A DNA stretch of 34,092 nt from Alphaproteobacteria bacterium (GTDB taxonomy: Bacteria > Pseudomonadota > Alphaproteobacteria > SHVW01): positions 1 to 34,092 of the forward strand of contig SHVW01000019.1 in NCBI GenBank assembly GCA_009694085.1, in the 5' to 3' direction. The notes beneath the pieces are model-generated. The model saw only the letters and a program-made list of their open reading frames with translations, was not told the DNA's origin and did no database searches. How positions within the stretch are numbered: position 1 is the stretch's first letter; every line of letters starts with the position of its first letter. A program made the position numbers and the translations under genes. This document shows positions 7,582-15,061 of the stretch, piece by piece.

Positions 7582-9066
7582 TCAGCGCATCACGAACGGA
7601 TCGCCCATCGGCGCGGTCGAGGTGTTAATCCAGACGGTCTTGGTTCGGGTGTAGTCGAGAATTGAGTCCACTCCGCCCTCGCGCCCAACGCCGCTCTGGC
7701 CGAATCCGCCGAACGGTGCGATGGGCGATGCCACGCGATAGGTGTTGACCCAAAGAATGCCCGCGCGCAAACGGCGGGTCAGCCGCATGGCGCGACCCAC
7801 ATCGCGCGTGAACACACCACCGGCCAAACCATAACGCGTATCATTGGCCAACTGGACCGCTTCGTCCTCGTCGCGAAAGCGCATGACCGACGCGACTGGG
7901 CCGAATAGCTCCTCGTCGGTCGATGGCACGCCCTGGCGCGGGCAGGCGATCACGGTCGGCTCGTAGAACCAGCCGTGCTTGAACTGCGGCGGTTGACGGC
8001 CACCGTGGAGCAGCTCGCCGCCGGCCTCCACGGTCTTGGCGATGATCGGCCCGATGCGATCGAGTTGCGCCTTGGTCGCGAGCGGACCCATCTCGGTCGC
8101 CTCGTCCAGCGGGTCGCCGATGCGAATGGTGCGCGCGCGCTCAATCACCTTGGCGAGCACGCGGTCGTAGATTTTTTCCTGCAAGAGCACACGCGAACCG
8201 GCGACGCAGCTTTGCCCGGTTGCGCCGAAATTGCCGGCGATGATGCCGTTAGCCGCACTGTCCACGTCGGCGTCATCGAACACCAGAAGCGGCGACTTGC
8301 CGCCTAGTTCCAGCGTGACATGGGCCAAGTTGTTAGCGGAATTGGCAACTATGTGCCGCGCCGTCGACGGCCCGCCTGTAAAGGCGATGCGTGCGACCAA
8401 GGGATGGCTGGTCAGCGCCCGCCCGCAAGGCTCGCCCATGCCGGTGATGACATTCACCACGCCAGGCGGGAACCCGGCCGCCTCAACAAGCCTAGCAAAA
8501 TCGAGGGTCGGTGCCGGACCGTCCTCGGAGGCCTTGACCACCACCGTGTTGCCCGCCGCCAGCGCGGGGCCCAGTTTGACCGCGAGCAGGAAGAGCTGCG
8601 AGTTCCAAGGCACGATCGCTGCCACGACGCCGATCGGCTCGCGCACGGTGAAGGCCTGCATGTCGGCCTTGTCAACCGGCAAGGTCGCGCCCTCGATCTT
8701 ATCGGCGAGACCGGCGAAGTAGCGGTAGTAGTCCGCAACATAGCGCGATTGGCCGCGCGTCTCGCGGATCAACTTGCCTGTATCCGTCGTCTCCGTGCGA
8801 GCCAGTTCATCGGCGCGTTCGGCACACAGATCGGCCAGGCGGTAAATCAAGCGGCCCCGTTGGGTCGGCGTCATAACCGGCCAGGGGCCGGAAAATAGTG
8901 CGCGATGGGCGGCGCGCACCGCGCGTTCCACATCGGCCTCGCCCGCCTCGGGCATGCTGGCCCAGGCCACGCCGGTCGCGGGATTGAGGCTGTCGAACCG
9001 GCGGCCATCCGCCGGATCGCACCAAATCCCATCAATATAGAGTTGGTAGCGTGGTAAGGTGGGCAT
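7582..9066 (-). CDS. Aldehyde dehydrogenase (NAD(P)-dependent)
   Basis: 494 residues with the full ALDH superfamily layout. VPWNSQLFLL is the cofactor-domain motif, FTGGPSTAR the Rossmann turn, LELGGKSP contains general base E253, and GQSCVAGSR contains nucleophile C287. The E-to-C distance of 34 residues is canonical. It oxidises an aldehyde to the acid in the cytoplasm. The frame is open to 9138, but ATG 9066 is preferred: GGAGAAG lies upstream at good spacing, and MPTLPRYQLYIDG matches usual ALDH N-termini. It lies 98 bases downstream of the TetR gene on the same strand, probably one unit, and close to LLM 2. The likely role is to remove an aldehyde formed by one of the monooxygenases, which is inference from neighbourhood. 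Confidence 0.93.
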   Translation of the reverse strand: MPTLPRYQLYIDGIWCDPADGRRFDSLNPATGVAWASMPEAGEADVERAVRAAHRALFSGPWPVMTPTQRGRLIYRLADLCAERADELARTETTDTGKLIRETRGQSRYVADYYRYFAGLADKIEGATLPVDKADMQAFTVREPIGVVAAIVPWNSQLFLLAVKLGPALAAGNTVVVKASEDGPAPTLDFARLVEAAGFPPGVVNVITGMGEPCGRALTSHPLVARIAFTGGPSTARHIVANSANNLAHVTLELGGKSPLLVFDDADVDSAANGIIAGNFGATGQSCVAGSRVLLQEKIYDRVLAKVIERARTIRIGDPLDEATEMGPLATKAQLDRIGPIIAKTVEAGGELLHGGRQPPQFKHGWFYEPTVIACPRQGVPSTDEELFGPVASVMRFRDEDEAVQLANDTRYGLAGGVFTRDVGRAMRLTRRLRAGILWVNTYRVASPIAPFGGFGQSGVGREGGVDSILDYTRTKTVWINTSTAPMGDPFVMR

Positions 9067-9164
9067 GTTGAACTTCTCCAACGCCAGAGTAGCAAAATTC
9101 ATCCTTGGGTCGGACCGCGTATCATGGCATTCCCTCATCGCGAGAGTCGATGACCAATGCCAGT

Positions 9165-9809
9165 CTATTTCCGTTTGGTACCGTTGGTCCCAAGGACGCC
9201 GTCGAGAATCTGGTCGATAGCGCGCTCAAAGCGCCGCCAACCCGCGGGGGTCTGAAGGCTGACCCCGCAATAGGTCTCGAGCACCGCCGAACGCAGCACG
9301 AGATAGCAGAGGCCGGCTTGGAGAATGCCGTGAATGGCCGATATGTCGTGCTCCGGGTCTTTGGGCATGCGCGAGAGCAGACGGATGCCGGCCTCCTCGC
9401 GCTGGCGTGCAATGCGCCGGGCAAGCGGGTTGCGCGAGCTCACCTCCCATCGGCGGATTTCCTGGACTTGCGGCTTCGCGCGCAAATCCTCCAGGAACGT
9501 CGTCAAACTTTGGCGTAGCATGGTTTTTAGGCTGGCGGAGGTGCTGGAAAGTTTCTCATGGGCGGCATCGATTCGCTTCATCGACCAATAGTCGCGCTCC
9601 TCGACCCAGGCGAGGATTAGCCCTTCGAGGCCGCCGAAGTAACGGTAGATTAATTCCTTGGAAACGCCGGCGCGTTGCGCCACCGCGTTGATACCGAGTC
9701 CGTCGAAGCCCTGGCCGGTCAGTATCTCTTCGAGTGCGCTGACGATGGTCAATTCAGTCTCGACACGGCTCTTGCGCCGCTTGGGCACGGCGGCCCTGGG
9801 CTTTGCCAT
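9165..9809 (-). CDS. TetR/AcrR-family transcriptional regulator
   Basis: 214 residues. A basic N-terminus (KPRAAVPKRRKSR) precedes a TetR helix-turn-helix at about residues 37-65 (GLGINAVAQRAGVSKELIYRYF); the remainder is a helical ligand-binding and dimerisation domain without recognisable ligand signature. The ATG at 9809 has GAGAGAG upstream; a TTG one codon earlier is possible. Divergent from LLM 2 (start 9986) and upstream of the aldehyde dehydrogenase on its own strand, it is well placed to control both from the palindrome at 9921-9936. The effector is probably the substrate or a product of the monooxygenase pathway, an inference from position only. Confidence 0.92.
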   Translation of the reverse strand: MAKPRAAVPKRRKSRVETELTIVSALEEILTGQGFDGLGINAVAQRAGVSKELIYRYFGGLEGLILAWVEERDYWSMKRIDAAHEKLSSTSASLKTMLRQSLTTFLEDLRAKPQVQEIRRWEVSSRNPLARRIARQREEAGIRLLSRMPKDPEHDISAIHGILQAGLCYLVLRSAVLETYCGVSLQTPAGWRRFERAIDQILDGVLGTNGTKRK

Positions 9810-9920
9810 CAACAGCTCTCTCGGTTCATCGTGGTTCGATATCCTTTCGCTTGTAGCAGAGCCTGACCGTTCAATCCATAACGCGCGGCGGATGGCGCGG
9901 TGGATGGCATTGACAGGGAA

Positions 9921-9936
9921 GTGACCGTATGGTCAC
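9921..9936. promoter_or_regulatory. Palindromic operator, probably TetR-bound, with promoter -35 for LLM 2
   Basis: GTGACC-GTAT-GGTCAC is a perfect 6-base inverted repeat around a 4-base spacer, in the TetR/LLM 2 divergent region. A consensus TTGACA (9910-9915) stands just upstream, so a repressor on the palindrome would cover the space between -35 and -10 of the LLM 2 promoter (candidate -10 TCACAT at 9933-9938, only 3 of 6). The right half, GTATGGTC, recurs at 2202-2209 before LLM 1. Assigning it to the adjacent TetR protein is inference. Confidence 0.55.
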
Positions 9937-9985
9937 ATACCGGAACCGGTGTACGCAACATACGAACAGCCAGGGTGAAACGGCC

Positions 9986-11164
9986 ATGAAGATCGGCTAT
10001 TTCTGCAATCCATCCGACCCAGGTCTCAAGCGCGATTACCATGCGATCTTGAACGAGATCAGGGAACTCGCGGTGTTCATGGACCGCACCGGGTTCCACA
10101 GCATGTGGTTCGCGGAGCATCATTTCAGCATCTGGGGCCGGGAGATCGTGCCCAACCCGATCGTGATGGCGACCGACATCGCGGCGCGCACGACCCGGCT
10201 GCGTATCGGGCTCGGCGCGGCGATCATCACCTTTTGGCATCCGTTGCGCCTGGCCGAAGACATCGCCATGCTCGACCAGCTTTCAGATGGCCGGGTCGAA
10301 CTTGGCGTCGGACGCGGTAACTATGGGCTGGAGGGCGCGAATCTCAATCCCAAGGCCGACCCGCGCGACCAGGAAAGCAATATGCGGGTCTTTGCGGAGA
10401 CCGTGGAGATTCTACAGAAGGCCTTCTCCAATCGCCTGTTCTCCCACGCCGGGGAGAGCTATGCCGTGCCCAAGCCCGGCTTCAAATGGGACCGCGCGCA
10501 CCCCGTCAACGACGCCGACTACATCGACGCCAAAACAGGCGAAATGATCAAGTTCACCGTGCTGCCGCGCACGCGCCAACAGCCCTATCCGCCGATGTGG
10601 CAGGTCGTCGATTCGCCGTCTTCCGTCGAGTTCGCGGCCAAACACGACATGGGCGTCATCATGTGGCGTCCGCCCGTGGCCATGCTCAAAGAGCGCTTCA
10701 AGCTCTACCAGGCCAGCGCGCGCCAAGCGACCGGCAAGGACATCCCGCTGGGCCAGCGCACCTCGATCATGCGCGACGCCTTTGTGGCGGAGACGGAGCA
10801 GAAGGCCCGCGACATGGCCGAACGCTATGTCATGTCATATCTGAACTGGAGCAACTGGCGCGGCCCCAAGATATACCTGAACCCCGGCGAGGTGTTACCG
10901 CCCGACCAGGAAAAGGACCTGCTCAAGAGCCTAACCTACGATTTCGTCAAAGACCGCTCGCTGCTATTCGGCACGCCCGAGCATGTCGCCGACAAGATCG
11001 AAGAACTGCGCGAGGAGCTCAATATCGAGCAGATTCTGATCAACTCGTCGTGGTCAGGCATCCCGCACGAAGCAACCATGAGCAGCATGCGGCTGTTCGC
11101 TGACAAGGTGATGCCGCGATTGCGGACATCCAGCGGCAATACCGGCGCACGCGCCGCCGAATAG
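9986..11164 (+). CDS. LLM-class (luciferase-like) flavin-dependent monooxygenase 2
   Basis: 392 residues, collinear with LLM 1 over its whole length: MKIGYFCNP, WFAEHHF, DIAARTTRLRIG, RLAEDIAMLDQLSDGRVELGVGRG, PGFKWDRA, LPRTRQQPYPPMWQ, NWSNWRGP and LLFGTPEHVADKI all have close counterparts. It is an FMNH2-dependent TIM-barrel monooxygenase needing a separate flavin reductase. The frame is open upstream to 9929, but the ATG at 9986 aligns with the paralogue and has AGGG at 9972-9975. The C-terminus carries a short extra tail (about 13 residues, rich in S, G and A). It is divergent from TetR and convergent with the aldo/keto reductase (11-base gap). The strong conservation with LLM 1 suggests two related substrates or two steps of one route. 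Confidence 0.92.
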   Translation: MKIGYFCNPSDPGLKRDYHAILNEIRELAVFMDRTGFHSMWFAEHHFSIWGREIVPNPIVMATDIAARTTRLRIGLGAAIITFWHPLRLAEDIAMLDQLSDGRVELGVGRGNYGLEGANLNPKADPRDQESNMRVFAETVEILQKAFSNRLFSHAGESYAVPKPGFKWDRAHPVNDADYIDAKTGEMIKFTVLPRTRQQPYPPMWQVVDSPSSVEFAAKHDMGVIMWRPPVAMLKERFKLYQASARQATGKDIPLGQRTSIMRDAFVAETEQKARDMAERYVMSYLNWSNWRGPKIYLNPGEVLPPDQEKDLLKSLTYDFVKDRSLLFGTPEHVADKIEELREELNIEQILINSSWSGIPHEATMSSMRLFADKVMPRLRTSSGNTGARAAE

Positions 11165-11175
11165 GGCAACCCGCA

Positions 11176-12156
11176 TCACCCGACGGCGCCGGGCCCGCGC
11201 GGCTCGTAGGCGCCGTCGATCGCGGCAACGTCCTCAGCCTCCAAAGGTCGATCGACCACAGCTACCGCCGGATCGAGTTGGCCGATCTCGGTCACACCCA
11301 GTATGGGTGCAGCAATACCGGGTCGGTGCAACACCCAGCTCAGCGCCACCTGCGGCACGGTCATACCGCGGCGCTTGGCGACGGCCTCCATCGCGTCGAC
11401 CACGCGATAATCGCAATCGCGTCCGTACCACTTGACCGTGAACTCGTCCGTACGCGCGCGCTGCGTCTTGTCCCAGCCGCCGGTCTTCCGATTACTGGTA
11501 AGGAAACCGCGCCCGAGCGGGCTGAACGGAATGACGCCGACGCCCTCGGCCCGGCACAGCGGCAACAGCTCGCGTTCATCCTCTCGATAGACGGCGTTGT
11601 AATGGTTCTGCATCGTGCACATGCGCGTCCAGCCGCGTAGATCGGCCAGGTAGAGCGATTTGGCGAACTGCCAGGCCGGCATGCCTGCGGCACCGACATA
11701 GAGAACCTTGCCCGTGCGGATCAGGTGGTGGAACGCCTCGATCAATTCGTCGATCGGCGTGGTCGGATCCCAGATATGGGTCTGGTAGAGATCGATATGA
11801 TCGGTGCCCAGCCGCTTGAGCGAGGCTTCGGCCGCGGCGATCAGATGTTTGCGCGAGAAGCCGCGCTCATTGACGCCCTTGCCCATGGCATTGCCGACTT
11901 TGGTCGCGATCACGACCTCGCTGCGATTGGCAAAATCCTTCAGCGCCCGCCCCAGAACCTCCTCGCTCGCCCCGCCGGAATAATAGTCGGAGGTATCGAA
12001 GAAATTGATGCCGAGTTCGACGGCCCGCCGGATGATCGGACGGCTCGCCGCTTCGTCCATAACCCAGGGCCGCCACTTGGGCGAACCGATCGACATCGCG
12101 CCCAACCCGATGCGCGACACCATCAACGCAGACTTGCCAAGACGAACGTATTTCAT
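11176..12156 (-). CDS. Aldo/keto reductase
   Basis: 326 residues of the AKR superfamily, an (alpha/beta)8 barrel using NADPH. The catalytic tetrad is complete: D54 in NFFDTSDYYSGG, Y59, K86 in VVIATKVG and H127 in YQTHIWDP. The C-terminal region contains the PFSPLGRGFLT nucleotide-binding turn. It reduces an aldehyde or ketone to an alcohol, or runs in reverse. It is the last gene of a minus-strand group after the broken alpha/beta hydrolase and the AA_synth protein, with 60 bases separating it from the latter. The specific substrate is unknown. Confidence 0.93.
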   Translation of the reverse strand: MKYVRLGKSALMVSRIGLGAMSIGSPKWRPWVMDEAASRPIIRRAVELGINFFDTSDYYSGGASEEVLGRALKDFANRSEVVIATKVGNAMGKGVNERGFSRKHLIAAAEASLKRLGTDHIDLYQTHIWDPTTPIDELIEAFHHLIRTGKVLYVGAAGMPAWQFAKSLYLADLRGWTRMCTMQNHYNAVYREDERELLPLCRAEGVGVIPFSPLGRGFLTSNRKTGGWDKTQRARTDEFTVKWYGRDCDYRVVDAMEAVAKRRGMTVPQVALSWVLHRPGIAAPILGVTEIGQLDPAVAVVDRPLEAEDVAAIDGAYEPRGPGAVG

Positions 12157-12216
12157 GCCAACTCCCCGTTCCCTCGATTAATTCCAGCGTAGTCTGACGA
12201 ACTATGGTCTCTCCGG

Positions 12217-12798
12217 CTAAGCCTTGGCTTTCATCTCCTCCATATCCTCGTACCGATTGCCGATACGAGGATGCATGCGGCCGCCGGTTGCTCCTGCAAT
12301 CACAACGACGATTTCATCAGGCGCCGGCGCGTCGGGAATGGCAAATTGCAATGTCATATAATGGGAGCGAAACCCGGGATCGAGCTTGTGCATGAGCGGC
12401 ACGGTAATCGGCGCATTCGCCGGACCGCGCGTATTGGTAAAGCTGAGATAAGAGGTGCCGCCGACCGCCTCGCGAAACAGATTCCCAAAGCGCAACGTAT
12501 GAATCAAGGCCGAGCCATGCTCGATTTCGCCGTTAAGCCCGACCACGGCTGCTTTACCATAGGCTTCGATCTTGTCAGCACCGCCGCACAATTCGATTAG
12601 GAGCGGCACCATTTGGCGACCTAGTTCGGGCGCCACGCTCAGCAGGGCAGGGCGCAAATTCTCGACAAATTCGGTGCCGGGCCAGGGGCTGCGGATGACC
12701 GCGGCGATGGCGCCCATCTTGATCGGGCCGCCGGCGCGACCGCCCTCGATGAATACGTTTTCCGCGTAACTGACCAGCTTACGAATTATTGGCTTCAT
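12217..12798 (-). CDS. Amino acid synthesis (AA_synth / DUF1185) family protein
   Basis: 193 residues matching the small family known as AA_synth or DUF1185, usually found beside catabolic genes and without a firmly established reaction. Visible landmarks are the N-terminal IRKLVSYAENVFIEGG, AAVIRSPWPG, KAAVVGLNGEIEHGSALIHT, and a C-terminal VVVIAGATGGRMHPR. The fold appears cytoplasmic with no signal. Two adjacent ATGs lie at 12801 and 12798; the second is better spaced from GGGGAGG (five bases), so I use it. It sits between the hydrolase (34 bases upstream) and the aldo/keto reductase in one probable operon. The family name should not be read as proof of a biosynthetic role. Confidence 0.78.
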   Translation of the reverse strand: MKPIIRKLVSYAENVFIEGGRAGGPIKMGAIAAVIRSPWPGTEFVENLRPALLSVAPELGRQMVPLLIELCGGADKIEAYGKAAVVGLNGEIEHGSALIHTLRFGNLFREAVGGTSYLSFTNTRGPANAPITVPLMHKLDPGFRSHYMTLQFAIPDAPAPDEIVVVIAGATGGRMHPRIGNRYEDMEEMKAKA

Positions 12799-12832
12799 CA
12801 TGTCCTCCCCATCATCTCGATTGATCGCGATA

Positions 12833-13660
12833 TCACGGCATGGTGGGCGATGCCATGAATTCATGCAAAAGATTATTTACCGCGGCAGCACCCTCGATTG
12901 GCACCATATGCGGCAAGCCGGGCAGAATGACGGCATGTGCACCCGGTATCGTGGCGGCCATCCGGTGCGCCATATCGGGTGTCGAGTTCGGGTCGAGTTC
13001 GCCTGTCGCTACCAGCGTCGGGCACCGGATGGTACGCAAGGGCTCGATCAGGTCCGCATCGGCCGTGGCAAACACGCGATAGGCATTGAGATAACCGAGA
13101 TGGTCATTCGTTACGACTTGACGGCGTACCGCTTCGATAGTGGCAGGATGGGCCGCCGCGAAGGCTGGCGTAAACCAACGCTTCAACGCGATATCGACAT
13201 TCGCCGCCGGCCCGGAGACCTCGACCTGACGCAAGCGCTCAAGGACCGCCGCGCGTTGCTCGGGCGTTCGGGCATAGACCGCATTAAGGATCCCTAGCCT
13301 CTCCACGCGGTCAGGATGATTTACCGCAACAGCCTGGGCGATCATACCGCCCATAGAAAAACCAACGATCGCCGCACGCGGGAATCCGAGATAGTCGAGC
13401 AGGCGGATAATCTGCTCGACGAAATCGCGCAGGCTTCGCTGGCCGGGCGGATTGGTACTACCGCCATGGCCAAGCATGTCGTAGCGGACTACAGTCCAAT
13501 GTCGCGCCAACGCCGCGACTTGAGCGTCTCACATAGTAAGGTCGACACCAACGCCGTGAATCAGCAGCACCGGCGGCCCCGCTCCGGCTGACCGATAGTG
13601 TGTGCCCGCGTGGTAGCCATCGGCCTCAGGCGGTCCCGGCCGATGCGTCTCATCCCGCAT
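12833..13660 (-). pseudogene. Alpha/beta hydrolase interrupted by an in-frame TGA
   Basis: The reading frame encodes a complete alpha/beta hydrolase of the 3-oxoadipate enol-lactonase/N-formylmaleamate deformylase-like group (about 275 residues), except for a TGA at 13531-13529. Before the stop is the oxyanion-hole segment PPVLLIHGVGVDLTM; after it the same frame continues DAQVAALARHWTVVRYDMLGHGGS. Family members usually have tryptophan at this point (TMW-D-x-Q), so TGG to TGA is the simplest lesion. Downstream are the nucleophile serine in GFSMGGM, the acid in GELDPNS and H in GLPHMVP, all intact, so the gene decayed recently, is miscalled, or is read through. Neighbouring genes use TGA as a normal stop, arguing against a recoded genome. 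Start uncertain (ATG 13660 or the frame's upper end at 13723). First gene of the hydrolase, AA_synth, aldo/keto reductase group. Confidence 0.85.
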
Positions 13661-13828
13661 GTGCGGCGACTCTTCCCATGCTCTCTCGATTGGCAAGCTA
13701 TCAACTCGTCCATGGAACGACAACCCGTGTCAACCCTAGGTTCATCAGATAGCCTGTGGCATGATGATATCGCGACCTGGACGGAACTCACGGCCGATTA
13801 CCATTGGGGGCACGGCGGACAGTCGATC

Positions 13829-15010
13829 ATGGTGAAACTGCCACCGGTCATTCTGCTCGTTGGCTTGGCCGCGAGCGGAGCCATCTCTCTCAATATCTTC
13901 GTGCCCTCCATACCGGGCCTTGTTACCTATTTTCACACCGATCTGGCGACGGTCCAGCTCGTCATGAGCATGTACCTGGTCGCCGTCGCGGTGGGGCAGC
14001 TCGTTTATGGCCCATTGTCAGATCGCTTCGGCCGGCGGCCGATCGTTCTGATCGGGTTGTACATCTACGTCGTTGGCAGCGTGAGTTGCGCTCTGGCACC
14101 GACGATCGAGGCCCTGATTATGGCGCGCATGGTCCAGGCCCTCGGCGCATCCTGCGGTCTGGTCTTATGCCGCGCCATCATCGGCGATGTCTATGGGCGC
14201 GAGCGTGCCGCCAGCGTCCTCGGCTATGTCACCACGGCTATGGCCGTCGCGCCCGCCATGTCGCCGGCCCTAGGTGGCTTCCTCGACCGGCATTTCTCCT
14301 GGCGGGCGAGCGTTGCCCTGGTCGTCGCCTTCGGAATCTGCGTACTCCTGCTCGCCATCGCCCGCGCCCATGAAACCCGCCAGGCCCGCGGCACAAGCAC
14401 GGATTGGCTAGCCCTGGCACGCGGCTATCAGGGCTTGCTCGCATCTCGTCGCTTTCTCGGCTACGCGATCAATTCGGGAACAGTCACTTCGTCCTATACT
14501 GCCTTTCTGACCGGCGCCGCCGTCTTGATGATCGATGTGCTCGGCTATTCGGTCGATGAGACCGGCCTCTACCTCATCAGCGTCTCCGTCTCTTACATGC
14601 TCGGCAATTTCATCGCCGGGCGCTTCTCGATAGCGATCGGGTTGGACCGGATGGTGCATATCGGAACCGCCATGGCGCTGGCCGGCGCGGTCGCCTTCGG
14701 CTTCTCCGCCTGGCTCGGCCATTTCACGCCAGTCGTCCTATTTGCCGCCATGAGCGTGATCAGCATCGGCAATGGCATTAGCCAACCCAACGCCATGGCC
14801 GGCGCCCTCAGCGCCGATTCCCGTTACGCCGGCTCCGCCGCCGGTCTGACCGGGTTTCTGCAAATGAGCTTTAGCGCCATCAGCACCCTCGCCGTCGGTC
14901 ATTTTCTCCGCGATAGTGCTGTCCCCCTGTCCGTCATCATGAGCATTGCGCTTACCGTTGGCCTCACGGCAACAGCCCTGACCAAAACTCGGCCGGCCAA
15001 GGTAAGCTAG
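13829..15010 (+). CDS. MFS transporter, Bcr/CflA (DHA1) drug-efflux type
   Basis: 393 residues with about 12 hydrophobic segments. Motif A between helices 2 and 3 reads GPLSDRFGRRP, and the N-terminal helix ends SLNIFVPSIPGL, the pattern of Bcr/CflA multidrug exporters (proton antiport, inner membrane). The frame is open upstream to 13598, but the upstream part is not membrane-like and would overlap the divergent hydrolase gene; the ATG at 13829 begins directly before the first helix (KLPPVILLVGL). The ribosome binding site is weak. It is the first gene of a plus-strand group with the ThDP enzyme and SDR. It probably exports a toxic substrate or intermediate, which is inference. Confidence 0.88.
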   Translation: MVKLPPVILLVGLAASGAISLNIFVPSIPGLVTYFHTDLATVQLVMSMYLVAVAVGQLVYGPLSDRFGRRPIVLIGLYIYVVGSVSCALAPTIEALIMARMVQALGASCGLVLCRAIIGDVYGRERAASVLGYVTTAMAVAPAMSPALGGFLDRHFSWRASVALVVAFGICVLLLAIARAHETRQARGTSTDWLALARGYQGLLASRRFLGYAINSGTVTSSYTAFLTGAAVLMIDVLGYSVDETGLYLISVSVSYMLGNFIAGRFSIAIGLDRMVHIGTAMALAGAVAFGFSAWLGHFTPVVLFAAMSVISIGNGISQPNAMAGALSADSRYAGSAAGLTGFLQMSFSAISTLAVGHFLRDSAVPLSVIMSIALTVGLTATALTKTRPAKVS

Positions 15011-15061
15011 CGGCAGCGTGTTGTTGCCGTGTTTGTATGATCGCGTCCAGGAGAGTGTGGA

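Noticed and set aside
12191-12210. TGAC...TATGGTC upstream of the aldo/keto reductase as a third TetR operator
   Set aside because: Only the 7-mer TATGGTC is shared and the left arm does not pair; likely chance.
13529-13531. Alternative genetic code (TGA as Trp)
   Set aside because: Other genes in the window end at TGA, for example the first Pot permease (4483-4485) and leuC, and Trp is encoded by TGG throughout.
13721-13760. Minus-strand TTGACA as promoter for the hydrolase group
   Set aside because: No acceptable -10 hexamer at 16-18 bases downstream, and it lies inside the uncertain 5' end of the hydrolase frame.
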